A stretch of DNA of 64,000 nucleotides, from positions 186,001 to 250,000 of the forward strand of contig NZ_JYNO01000004.1 of assembly GCF_000934745.1 (NCBI RefSeq). Reading direction: 5' to 3'. Both the position numbers and the translations under genes were made by a program. Source of the stretch: Desulfonatronum thioautotrophicum. Its GTDB lineage: Bacteria > Desulfobacterota > Desulfovibrionia > Desulfovibrionales > Desulfonatronaceae. Of the stretch, positions 34,142-42,740 are shown piece by piece. Position 1 is the stretch's first letter; every line of letters starts with the position of its first letter. The notes beneath the pieces were generated by a model, which saw nothing but the letters and a program-made list of their open reading frames with translations, was not told the DNA's origin and did not search any database.

Positions 34142-35243
34142 GGTCTCCTCCTTGCGGGGATGTGGGGAACGACGAGTCTGTCGTGCGGTTCGTGGCGCGG
34201 ATCTTCACCAGCTCTCCGACAATGCTCAGGGCGATTTCCGCCGGGGTTTCGGCGTCGATGTCCAGGCCCACGGGGCAGTGGACCCCGTAGAGGTCCGTGT
34301 CGGTGAATCCTTGCCGACGCAGGGCCGTGTAGATGGTGTCGCGCTTGCGGCGGCTGCCGATCATGCCGATGTAGGCGGCGTTGGTGCGCAGGGCCTGGGC
34401 CAGGATGTCCATGTCGTGCTTGTGGCCCCTGGTCAGGATCACGACATAGCTGTTTTCGGAGATTCGGTTCGGATTGAGGGCCTGGGCCATGTCTTCCGGG
34501 ACGTGGATGGCCTCGGCCCGAGGAAAGCGCTCCGCATTGGCGAACTCGGCCCGGTCGTCGGAGACCTCCACGCGAAAGTCCACGTAGTGCGCCAGGGCCG
34601 CGACCTCCTTGGACACATGGCCCGCGCCGAACAAATGGACGGTTTCCTTGCCCAGAACCGGCTCGATCACGGCCTGGAACCCGCTCAAGGGAAAAAGCGT
34701 CGGGCATCGTTCGGAGCGGGCCGCTTCCAGGAGCGACGTCAGCTCTCCGGCAGTGTCCTGGTGTTGGGGGAGGAACTCGAAGCCCGAAGCAGAACGCCGG
34801 GCCAGGAGATGTTCGGTGAGCAGCCCGGCCCTGCCTTCGGTCTCTTCCCTGAGCAGGGTGATCAGGTGCAGTTCCTCTCCGGCTTCCCGGAGACGGCGCA
34901 GGGTTCGCAACAGGTCGATGGTTGCCGGCACGGGCCGCAGCGGCTCCACCAGCACGTCCAGCACCCCGCCACAGATCATGTCCATGTCCGAGGCGTCCTT
35001 GCCGGTCAGGGCGAAGCGTTGCAGTCGACCGCGACCGTGGCCAAGCGTTTCCAGCCCGGCCCGGATGACCTCGGCCTCCAGGCGTCCTCCGCCGATGGTC
35101 CCCAGGATGCCCCCCTCCGGGAGCACGACCATCCGCGTACCCGGCGTGCGCGGCGCGGAGCCGGACAGGCTGACGATGGTGGCCAGGGCCACGGCTTGTC
35201 CGGCCTCCAGCAAGGGCAGGATTTCATTTTCCAGTCGATTCAT
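34041..35243 (-). CDS. xdhC: XdhC-family molybdenum cofactor sulfuration/insertion chaperone
   Basis: XdhC binds the molybdenum cofactor, supports its sulfuration and delivers it to xanthine-dehydrogenase-type enzymes. The N-terminal XdhC domain shows ATIVSLSGSAPRTPGTRMVV and GGILGTIGGGRLEAEVI; the C-terminal Rossmann domain shows VHLFGAGHVSKEVAALAHYV and VVILTRGHKHDMDILAQAL. The last 45 residues after VKIRATNR are low-complexity and lie where the downstream HEAT gene overlaps, probably an extension by loss of the old stop codon. It probably serves the Mop aldehyde oxidoreductase in this cluster. Confidence 0.92.
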   Translation of the reverse strand: MNRLENEILPLLEAGQAVALATIVSLSGSAPRTPGTRMVVLPEGGILGTIGGGRLEAEVIRAGLETLGHGRGRLQRFALTGKDASDMDMICGGVLDVLVEPLRPVPATIDLLRTLRRLREAGEELHLITLLREETEGRAGLLTEHLLARRSASGFEFLPQHQDTAGELTSLLEAARSERCPTLFPLSGFQAVIEPVLGKETVHLFGAGHVSKEVAALAHYVDFRVEVSDDRAEFANAERFPRAEAIHVPEDMAQALNPNRISENSYVVILTRGHKHDMDILAQALRTNAAYIGMIGSRRKRDTIYTALRRQGFTDTDLYGVHCPVGLDIDAETPAEIALSIVGELVKIRATNRTTDSSFPTSPQGGDHAAPNPAPRTDDFHAHTVGTPGPSGPNDHKSRH

Positions 35244-35324
35244 GGTTTCCCCGATTATGCTTCGATTTGCTGGGATGGTTCAGAATTGGTTGACACATCC
35301 GTGCGGTGATGAGGTCGTCCCACT

Positions 35325-35478
35325 GTAGGGGCGGACCTGTGTGTCCGCCCCCGCGGATGGTCGCCCCTGCTGTTTTTATGGTGCCGTTTACAGTGGTTAG
35401 CCGTTCAACCGTGGGCATTCCGGTCATGTGATGCGTCGCCTCAGACCTCAATGGGCGCACACACAGGTGCGCCCCTAC
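35325..35478. repeat. REP-like paired hairpins between xdhC and the AMP ligase
   Basis: Two GC-rich hairpins (35328-35351, GGGGCGGAC/GTCCGCCCC; and 35453-35474, GGGCGCAC/GTGCGCCC) lie in head-to-head orientation, with GTAGGGGCG at 35325 mirrored by CGCCCCTAC at 35470-35478. The copy near 42570 has the same GGGGCGG core. The stretch just before it (35272-35300) shares GGGATGGTTCAGAAT and TTGACACAT with 49554-49581. Confidence 0.7.
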
Positions 35479-35523
35479 GTCAACGGTGTCCGTTACGGTC
35501 ATTCCGGATGCCCCCAGAAAGTG

Positions 35524-36885
35524 TCAATCAGACATTTCGGTGCCGTGAAACATCCCGATTTGCAGGCTGCGTTTGACCGGACCGCTGAGCCGGTCCGACG
35601 GAGCGCCCGTGGTGATTGTTCCCAGTCGCAAGCCGTCTTGTTTTAGGATTCCTGTAGCATTCAGCGCCGTTTCGATCGCCTGGCGCATTGCCGAAGGTTT
35701 TTTGGACGTTCCGGATGATGGAGAACCAAAAATTTCCAGGTCCAGAATCCATGATCCATTTTTCCGGTACGTCGCGGCCTGAAAATTTATCAGCCAGGGC
35801 AAAACCAGCAGGGCGTCATCCAGGGCGGCCATGGACAGTATCGTTCCATCGTCGAGGCTCACCCGGTCCCGCAGCCGCCCCTGAATCGGCCCCAGACGGG
35901 GCAGGCGGCAGCCGCACGGACACGGCTCCGGGAGCAGGCTGGCCAGATCCCCGGTGCGGTAGCGCAGCAGGGGCATGGCCTGGGCGGTCAGCGTGCTGAT
36001 CACCACTTCGCCTGGAACCCCGTCCGGCATAATCAGTCCGTTGACAGGGTCGATGATTTCCACGAACAGATCCGCCCCACGCAGGTGATAACCGTGTCGC
36101 GCGCCGCATTCCACTCCGCCGCCGTATCCTGTTTCGGTCATGCCCCAATGGGCGTAAACCGGGCAGCCGAAGGCCTGTTCCACGGCTGTGCGCAGGGCTT
36201 GGGAGACATGGTCCGCGCTGAGCAGCACGGCGCTCAGTCTTCGGCCCAGGGCCGACCGGGGATGCCGGGCCATGGCCAGGACCTGGACGGGTAGTCCGAC
36301 GATCACGTCGGCCCGGACGCCATGGATTGCTTCCAGCGCCGCCTCAGGGTCACCGGCCAAGCCATGAACCACTGCCTCACAGCCCATGCGCGGCATGGCC
36401 CTGCGCAGCAGGTCGCCGATGCTGTCCGGCAGTTCCCCGGGCATGAACACTAAAACCACTTGGCCGGGCCTGGTGAAGGTACTCATGCCGTGGTGAAAGA
36501 AATCCACGGTGCGTCCCAGATCATCTTTCGTGAAGAAAATCCGCTTCGGTTGACCCGAGGTGCCGGATGTGGGCAGGGTGGTCACCCTGGAGACCTCCCC
36601 TTGGGAGACGCAGAGCATCTCCGGTCCGTGGAGGCGGAGGTCGTCGGCAGTGGTCAAGGGCAGGGCCGCCCATTCTTCCCTGGAGCAGGCGCCGCCCGGG
36701 ACATCGGGCAGGCGGTAGCGGTAAAACGGGCTGTGCGCACGGACCTGCTGGATCAGGTCCGCCTTTTTCGCGTTCCGCCACTGCTCAAGAACTTCCGGAG
36801 CCAGGGGGGCATCCGACCCTCCGGCCCCGATGCGCTCCGCGATCCAATAATCCAGTGGCGTGAGGGACGTGGTCAGCATGGCCAT
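35524..36885 (-). CDS. AMP-dependent ligase of the mop accessory cluster (DVU_1553-like)
   Basis: A 453-residue member of the phenylacetate-CoA-ligase branch of acyl-adenylate-forming enzymes. It shows the nucleotide loop TLPTSGTSGQPKRIFFTKDD, the SADHVSQALRTAVEQAF region, HWGMTETGYGGGVECGARHG and the hinge LRYRTGDLASLLPEPCPCG. The likely start is the ATG at 36885, which lies a few bases inside the upstream radical SAM gene; the longer frame is not supported. It always travels with the Mop cluster, which suggests that it activates a carboxylate in a modification step. Substrate unknown. Confidence 0.82.
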   Translation of the reverse strand: MAMLTTSLTPLDYWIAERIGAGGSDAPLAPEVLEQWRNAKKADLIQQVRAHSPFYRYRLPDVPGGACSREEWAALPLTTADDLRLHGPEMLCVSQGEVSRVTTLPTSGTSGQPKRIFFTKDDLGRTVDFFHHGMSTFTRPGQVVLVFMPGELPDSIGDLLRRAMPRMGCEAVVHGLAGDPEAALEAIHGVRADVIVGLPVQVLAMARHPRSALGRRLSAVLLSADHVSQALRTAVEQAFGCPVYAHWGMTETGYGGGVECGARHGYHLRGADLFVEIIDPVNGLIMPDGVPGEVVISTLTAQAMPLLRYRTGDLASLLPEPCPCGCRLPRLGPIQGRLRDRVSLDDGTILSMAALDDALLVLPWLINFQAATYRKNGSWILDLEIFGSPSSGTSKKPSAMRQAIETALNATGILKQDGLRLGTITTGAPSDRLSGPVKRSLQIGMFHGTEMSD

Positions 36886-38258
36886 GCCCCCCGGCGATGC
36901 GGGCTTTGGCCCATGCGCGAGGTGAGGTTCCAGGCGCAGAAGGGAACCAGCCGGCCGTCCGGCGCGGCCACGTGGATGCAGCAGCCCTTGAGCCGCTCCA
37001 GGTCCAGGGTCCAGGCATCCTGAAAGGCCATGCCCGTGACGGCCAGGGTGCGGCGGGCCTGCTGAAGAAAGGCTTCCAGGGAGCCGGGGGGAGCGGTGTC
37101 CGGTGACGGGATGCTGTCTTCCGGCGACCTTGGCGCGGACCATTGTCTGGCAACCACGTTCAACGCGGCCCGGGCTCCGGACTCCGGACCGGAAAAGTCC
37201 TGATCTGTATAGTCCGGACCGCAACAGGACGACGGCCCGAGGGAGGACAGGGAACCATCAGTCCGGACCAGATAATTGCCGTGAAAAGAACAGCGTTCGT
37301 GCTCGCAGCCCGGAGGTCGCAGGTGCCCAACCCGGATCAGCCCAATGGTTTGCATTTCCAGGCCGCGCATGATCTCCGGCAGGGTGATGCGCTGCCCGTC
37401 GCCAGGGGGCTGGGGATACCGACCAAAATAGCTCACGGGCTGGAAATGTACGCCGCGGACCGTGGGCACGCGCTCCGCGGCGAACCGGATCAATCCGCCC
37501 AGGTCGTGATCGTTGACGCCGGGAACCACCGTGGGCACGAGCACCACACCCAGTCCGACCCGGCCGCAGGCCTGGATCGCGGTCTGCTTTTCCTGGAGTA
37601 ACGGCTGGCCGCGCAGGCGGGTGTACACTTCGTCGTCGGTACCGTCGAACTGCAGAAAGACCCAGGATACCCCTGCGTCGCGCAGTGTTTCCGCATAATC
37701 GGAGTTCCGGGCCAGGCGCAGGCCATTGGTGTTCAGCTGGACGTGGGAAAAGCCGATGCGCCGCGCCAGGGCGACCACTTCCGGCAGATCGTCGCGCATG
37801 GTCGGTTCCCCGCCGGAAAGCTGGACCGGGACCGGCCCGCTCCGGACAAAGGCCCGGCTCAGTCGATCATCCAGGGCGGCCAGGTCCGGGTCCGTTGCCG
37901 CTTTGCTCCCGGCATCCGCGAAGCAGACCGGACAGCGCAGGTTGCAGCGTTCGGTGACCTCCACCAAAACCGTGCAGGAGCGCTGACGGTGGCTGGCGCA
38001 CAGGCCGCAGTCCCAGGGGCAGCCCCGCCCCTGCCCGGAATACGGCTCAGCCGGTGGCGTAGGCGTCTTGTTCCGTCGCCATGCGTCCAACAAAGGCGCA
38101 CCCCGCCAGATCACGGTCCGGCTGGGGCCGTGCTCCGGGCACTGCTTCTCAAGATACACGCCATCCTCCCGGTGAAGCAGCTCGGTCGGCAGGACGCGGA
38201 GGCACTCGGGGCAGAGGCCGTGGGTCGTGGTGGGGAGGGGTGGGAACAGTGGCTGCAT
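36873..38258 (-). CDS. radical SAM protein of the mop cluster (TrsS-like)
   Basis: A radical S-adenosylmethionine enzyme with the [4Fe-4S] motif CNLRCPVC (CX3CX2C) in VEVTERCNLRCPVCFADAG and a PVQLSGGEPTMRDDL stretch. An N-terminal zinc-type Cys region (CPECLRVLP, CPWDCGLCASH) and a C-terminal Cys-rich end (LKGCCIHVAAPDGRLVPFC) are typical of the TrsS group, some of which are selenoproteins; here no in-frame TGA is needed. The gene sits 434 nt downstream of the C-GCAxxG gene and overlaps the ligase by 13 nt. Substrate unknown. Confidence 0.88.
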   Translation of the reverse strand: MQPLFPPLPTTTHGLCPECLRVLPTELLHREDGVYLEKQCPEHGPSRTVIWRGAPLLDAWRRNKTPTPPAEPYSGQGRGCPWDCGLCASHRQRSCTVLVEVTERCNLRCPVCFADAGSKAATDPDLAALDDRLSRAFVRSGPVPVQLSGGEPTMRDDLPEVVALARRIGFSHVQLNTNGLRLARNSDYAETLRDAGVSWVFLQFDGTDDEVYTRLRGQPLLQEKQTAIQACGRVGLGVVLVPTVVPGVNDHDLGGLIRFAAERVPTVRGVHFQPVSYFGRYPQPPGDGQRITLPEIMRGLEMQTIGLIRVGHLRPPGCEHERCSFHGNYLVRTDGSLSSLGPSSCCGPDYTDQDFSGPESGARAALNVVARQWSAPRSPEDSIPSPDTAPPGSLEAFLQQARRTLAVTGMAFQDAWTLDLERLKGCCIHVAAPDGRLVPFCAWNLTSRMGQSPHRRGAWPC

Positions 38259-38692
38259 GGTCGAAGAAGGTATTTTGGTTTTTGGTCGGAATGTCTTGTT
38301 GAGCGATTGTTTTCAAGCCGAACCTTGTTGAGCAGCAAAAAACTTTCCATTTCTCACATGTCCGCTGCTGGCCATGCCCGCCGTTGCCGGGACATTCACG
38401 GTGATCGGCGGTCACCCGTGAGATGATCTCAATGTGTGCGATGGCTCGAAATGTCGGAGGACGTATGCACTGCAGGCTGTGCGGAGGTTTTTCGACAGAT
38501 CAAGTTCGATCACCATTGACTCCGAGTCTTTGGTGATCCTCGCGCTCGGCTTCGGCGGACATGGCCGGCAACGAACCGTGAGTGGTCATGGTTCTTCACC
38601 GTGATCAATTCGTCTTGACGCAGTACTTCCACGTCACAGCGGACAACTGCATCTCGGCAAGCCATTCCAGCGGCATCGAATAAGAAATGGAA
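38259..38692. other. 434-base gap between radical SAM and C-GCAxxG genes
   Basis: No convincing gene or RNA is seen. Short open frames on the minus strand that run out of the C-GCAxxG gene look like shadows. It should contain the radical SAM promoter, but I see no clear box. Confidence 0.4.
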
Positions 38693-39139
38693 TTATCTGG
38701 CCTCCATGGGGTCGATCTCATTTTGCTGCAAGATTTCCAGAACTTTAAACCAAGTGTCCTGGAGCAGTCGGCCGCAACGCCCCAGGTCTGGCTTGCGGTC
38801 CGGTCCGCCCAGGATGTCCTCGCAGCGGATGCCCGGAGCCTCCCGGCCAACGTGATGGGCAAACCATTCGTTCAGTTCAGCCAGCATCAGGTCCATGCGC
38901 TCGTCGGACGCCTCGTCGTCCCGGCCTTTCCCCGCGTACAGCCCCAGAACGCAGGCCGCACCGGTGAGCACCCCGCAGGTTCCCGCGCCCTGACCCAGGC
39001 CGTTGCACAATCCGGCGGTGGCCCGGATCAGTTCGGGGTTTTCGCGAACCTGCAGATCCAGGGCCAGCCGGAGCAGGATCTGGCTGCAACAGTAGCCTTG
39101 AGCGGACAGGCTGAGCAACGTGGCGTCGAGATCGTTCAT
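38693..39139 (-). CDS. C-GCAxxG-C-C family protein (DVU_1555-like)
   Basis: A 148-residue redox-type protein with the family signature Cys-Cys (GYCCSQILLRL) and later GTCGVLTGAACVLGLYAG plus two further cysteines (GIRCEDIL, DLGRCGRLLQD). The family is thought to bind an iron-sulfur cluster or form a redox-active disulfide. It lies between the methyltransferase and the radical SAM gene. Function unknown. Confidence 0.85.
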   Translation of the reverse strand: MNDLDATLLSLSAQGYCCSQILLRLALDLQVRENPELIRATAGLCNGLGQGAGTCGVLTGAACVLGLYAGKGRDDEASDERMDLMLAELNEWFAHHVGREAPGIRCEDILGGPDRKPDLGRCGRLLQDTWFKVLEILQQNEIDPMEAR

Positions 39140-39212
39140 GGTGGAGAAAATATTTTAGATTGATGATTTTTGATTGTAGATTTTTCCCAAAAAACCACAC
39201 ATCAAACCTGCT

Positions 39213-39959
39213 TCAAAGCGGTGGCTCGGAAACGGCTGACGTCCTCGCCCCGGTGGCGTTCCTGGCGGCCAGGATCAGGCAGTACCCGGGCTTGCCGCCG
39301 GGCCGCGCTTCAGGACGGGTGCCGGCGGTCGCCCCCACCCCCCCTCGCGGGTCCATGCCTGCGAAGATCAGCCGGGCGGTGAGTTCGGCCAGCAACCGGG
39401 AATGGTCCTCGAACAGGGTCACGGTGAACCCGGCTTCCGCGAGCCGCTGCTCCATCACGTCCCGGGGAACGGCTCCCTCCAGGCACCCGCCGGGTCCGGA
39501 GCGTCCCTGGAGCGGAGACCCCGGTTTGCGCAGATACAAATCCGTCAGCAGCAGCAGGCCTTCCGGCTTGAGCAGCGCGGCCAGCCGCGAGAGCATCCGT
39601 TCCGGGTCCGGTTGCAGGGTCAGGACGCATTCGCAGAGCACGGCGTCGAACGTTGCGGGCCGCAGCGGCGGGTGGTTCAGGTCCGCCTGGATGTATGCCG
39701 CGGAAGCATTCCTGGCTCTGGATCGAACCAGATCCGCGTGATTCGTATCCAGCCCGGTCACGCGCAGGCCCCACTGAACGGCGGCATGGCGGGCACTGAG
39801 CCCGGGCCCGCAGCCCAGATCCAGCAGCCGGGAGCCCCGGGGCAATGCGGCCAAGCCCAGGAGCCGGTCCGTCAGCTTCAGTCCGCCGGGACGTAGCGCT
39901 TCTCCGGCCACGGCGCGAAATCCGGGGCACTGGTGCAACGGGCGTCCCGTTCCACTCAT
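39213..39959 (-). CDS. class I SAM-dependent methyltransferase of the mop cluster (DVU_1556-like)
   Basis: A 248-residue methyltransferase with motif I LLDLGCGPGLSARHAA, the acidic end of strand 2 (VTGLDTNHADLVRSRA), and motif IV DAVLCECVLTLQPDP. The start at 39959 overlaps the stop of the small CXXC gene (ATGA), implying coupling. The longer frame to 40037 would overlap that gene wrongly. The acceptor is unknown. Confidence 0.87.
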   Translation of the reverse strand: MSGTGRPLHQCPGFRAVAGEALRPGGLKLTDRLLGLAALPRGSRLLDLGCGPGLSARHAAVQWGLRVTGLDTNHADLVRSRARNASAAYIQADLNHPPLRPATFDAVLCECVLTLQPDPERMLSRLAALLKPEGLLLLTDLYLRKPGSPLQGRSGPGGCLEGAVPRDVMEQRLAEAGFTVTLFEDHSRLLAELTARLIFAGMDPRGGVGATAGTRPEARPGGKPGYCLILAARNATGARTSAVSEPPL

Positions 39960-40174
39960 CACTTGTCCTCCAGCAGCCGCTCCACCTCCAGCATCTTGCC
40001 CAGGGCCAGCTCCTCGAAGACGAGGTACAGGCCGCACGCCGGGCAGCCCGGCAGCTCCAGCTCGAATTCACTGCCCATGTACGCGGCCTTGACCGCGCAC
40101 AGTTGCAACGGCCCGCCGCAGTGGCCGCAGGTCCAGTCGGCGTAGCGTACGTTCAAATCCGGAAAGCGCTGCAT
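39959..40174 (-). CDS. small CXXC redox/zinc-ribbon protein (DVU_1557-like)
   Basis: A 71-residue protein with two CXXC pairs, CGHCGGPLQL and CPACGLYLVF, as in a zinc ribbon or rubredoxin-like fold. It overlaps the stop of the upstream frameshifted oxidoreductase and the start of the downstream methyltransferase, each by a few bases, so it is translated in a chain. Likely a small electron carrier or zinc protein in the same pathway. Confidence 0.82.
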   Translation of the reverse strand: MQRFPDLNVRYADWTCGHCGGPLQLCAVKAAYMGSEFELELPGCPACGLYLVFEELALGKMLEVERLLEDK

Positions 40175-42527
40175 CAGCTCTCCTCCTTCACGACCATGCG
40201 GTGCATCCAGGCCCGATAAATCCGGTAGGTGGCCGGCGATTCGGACAGCGGTTCGTACTCGACCCAGAACGTGGAGTACCCGATACGCCGCGATGCGAGC
40301 AGACGACCGGTTTGTGGGTCGGCAAAACGGCGCTTCCCCGATTCCGAACCAAGGACGACCTGACGCAGGTCGTCTTCCAGTATCCGGCGCTGGTCAATGG
40401 CATCCCGGACTTCGGGCTCCATCACCAGGGAGATTTCGTGATGCTCCCTGGGGGGAGCCGCTGCCCCGCCAAGGCGTTGCCTGAGTCGGGCGCGGTTCTG
40501 GCGGCGGTCCGGCAGGCCCGGTCCCTTGCGGACCATGGGCGCGGTGCCGGCGGGCTGGATCGCGTCCGGGCTTTCCGGGAACAGCAGGTCCAGCAGGTGA
40601 AAGACCGGCTTGCCGGAGCGGGACAGGCTGTCCCGGCACATGGCGCAGTAGGCCAGGAGGTCTTCCGGACACCGCGCAGCGCGAGTGCGGGCCACCCGGT
40701 CGGCCAGGTCGGGATTGGCGGCGTCCATCAGGCCACCAAAGCCGCAGCATTCGGTCAGCGATCCGCCCAGTTCCGGTTCGACCACGGGCTGGCCCAGGCG
40801 GCGCAACAGGGAGCGCACGGCTTCGCGCACCGGGTCCTGATCCCGGGCTGTACAGGGATCGTGCAGGGCCAGGAGCGAGTCAGCAGGCTTCGCACCCTCG
40901 GGCAGGCCGATTTCGGCCAGTTCCTCCCAGAGGGAGCGGGTCGGGATTTCCGGGGCCGCCTCCCGCAAAACCTGCCGACAGGTGGTGCAGCCCAGGATCA
41001 TCCGGGGGCGGCCCAGCTCGGCCCAGGCATGACGGATGAAGGCCGCGGCGGCGTCACGCAGGTCGTTTCTGGCGGCCCAGTGGGACGGGGCTCCGCAACA
41101 GGTCAGCAGCACCCCGACCCCGCCGGGAATCCGGGCCCGCAACAGGTCAGCAGCACCCCGACCCCGCCGGGAATCCGGGCCCGCAAATGGTCCAGCACGT
41201 TCACCACATGCTCTGGTGAGGCCCCGGTCAGCTGGCAGCCGGGAAAAAAGCACGCCGCGTCGGAGCCCGTTTCGGACTGGGGGCCGAACCAGGCTTCCTC
41301 CGGGGAACATGCCGCGGCCTGTTCCCGCAGGGCGAAATCGTGGGCCGAGCCGGGCATCCTGCGCGCTGCGATCATCTCGGCCCGGGCCGTCATGCAGAAC
41401 CGGCCCATGTGGAAGTCATTGGGGCAGATGGCCGCGCACAGTCCGCAGTCGCTGCACGAGAGGATCATCCGGTTGGCCTGGCGCATGCCCTGGACCACGG
41501 ACAGATTGTTGTAGATCTCCCGGGCCATTTTTTTCGGATAGCCCTTGTAGTGCTCCATGAACACGCAGGACTTGACGCATTCCATACACTCGCATTGGAG
41601 GCAGCGCCCAGCCTCGCGGACGGCCTCGCCAGGGGCGTAACCGTCAGAATTGGCCATGGGTTCGGCTGCTGCCGGCGCAACGCCCTCAATGGACGTGTAT
41701 AGGCGAGTGGCCGTCGGCCCTTCCTTTTCCCGGCCCGCGGTCAGGGACGCGCCCTGGAAAAGGCGTTCCATGGACAGCACGGCCTTGCGTCCGGCCAGGG
41801 CCAGGAAGACGGGAGAGAATTCCAGGTAGTTCGGAACCGTGCCTCCGGCGAAAATTTTGGACGCATCCGCGGCCAGGCTGACGGGGTCGGCCTTTTGGGC
41901 CAGCTCTCCAGCCCAGGCAGTCCAGGGGTCGTCCAGGCCGATATAGATCGCGTCGAATCGCGATGCCCCGGTTTCCAGCGTATCGAGCCCCATGTTCGGG
42001 TCCGCCTCGAAAACCACGCCCATGGCCCGGAGCATCTCCAATCCGGCTTCCAGAACCCGAACCGGCAGTCGCGCTTCCGGCAGGTTGCGCAGCACCCCGC
42101 CCAGGATGGCCCCGCCGTGCTTGAGCGTCACCTCGATGCCCTTGCGCCGCAGGTCGTGGGCGGCCACCAGACTGCTGGGGCCGCTGCCGAACAGCAGCAC
42201 CCGGCGGCCCTTGGAGGGCAGCAGAAGGTGACGCTGGGTGGAAGGAACGGTTTCCACCAGGGCCCGCTCCAGAGCCCCGATCCGGATCGGCTCGCCCACG
42301 TCTGCCCGGCGGCAGGATTCCTGGCAGGGGTGGTCGCAGATCCGGGCGAAAATATCGGACAGCAGCATGGTCCGCTCCAGCAGCTTGCGCGCCTCGGCAG
42401 CCTTGTTCCCGTCCAGGAGGCGCAGCATGCCCCGGACATCCACATGCAACGGGCAGGCCGCCTGGCAGTATGGCTGTTCTTCCTGAATGCACTTGTTTTC
42501 CCAGGCGCGAAGTTCGCTTTGTTCCAT
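40174..42527 (-). pseudogene. pyridine-nucleotide-disulfide-oxidoreductase/dicluster protein, split by a 44-bp tandem duplication
   Basis: Two adjacent frames (42527 down to 41103, and 41310 down to 40174) make one protein. The N-terminal part has a ferredoxin/GltD-like start (EEQPYCQAACPLHVDVRGM, CDHPCQESCRR), a nucleotide-binding segment (LLFGSGPSSLVAAHDLRRKG) and CX2CX2CX3C-type clusters (CLQCECMECVKSC, CSDCGLCAAICP). The C-terminal part has the CCG-type ends TCCGAPSHWA and CCGFGGLMDAAN. The frames are broken by a tandem 44-nt repeat at 41101-41188; deletion of one copy restores one frame of 769 residues, the normal family size. So it is a frameshift mutation, or an assembly error. Confidence 0.88.
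41101..41188. repeat. 44-bp tandem duplication inside the oxidoreductase gene
   Basis: Copy 1 (41101-41144) and copy 2 (41145-41188) are identical for the first 42 of 44 bases. The repeat continues 8 bases to the left (CCGCAACA), giving 50 bases of identity at period 44. 44 is not a multiple of three, so the reading frame is shifted. Confidence 0.95.
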
Positions 42528-42569
42528 GCCGCTCGCTTTGTCAGGCTGAAGGTTGAAAAATGAAAGGTA

Positions 42570-42631
42570 GGGGCGGTTCGCGAACCGCCCCTCCTTCCAC
42601 CTTTTGCAGGGGCAGGCAGGTTGCCTGCCCC
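42570..42631. repeat. two REP-like hairpins downstream of mop
   Basis: GGGGCGGTTCGCGAACCGCCCC (42570-42591, written as two halves: GGGGCGGTTCG and CGAACCGCCCC) is a perfect palindrome. A second hairpin (42609-42631, GGGGCAGGCA/TGCCTGCCCC) follows. They lie in the 213-base gap after the Mop gene and may also end transcription; the first resembles the repeat at 35328. Confidence 0.75.
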
Positions 42632-42740
42632 TTGGCTTCGATGGCTTGTTTAAACTGACTGCAAATCACCAGTCATTCGTCTTTACAAGGAACTGCCTAG
42701 CCTCAAGATTGGTCATCACGCTTTCCTTGAGGGCCGGCGG

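Noticed and set aside
41097-41190. Short CRISPR-like repeat unit
   Set aside because: Only two copies, no spacers and inside a coding gene; it is a tandem duplication.
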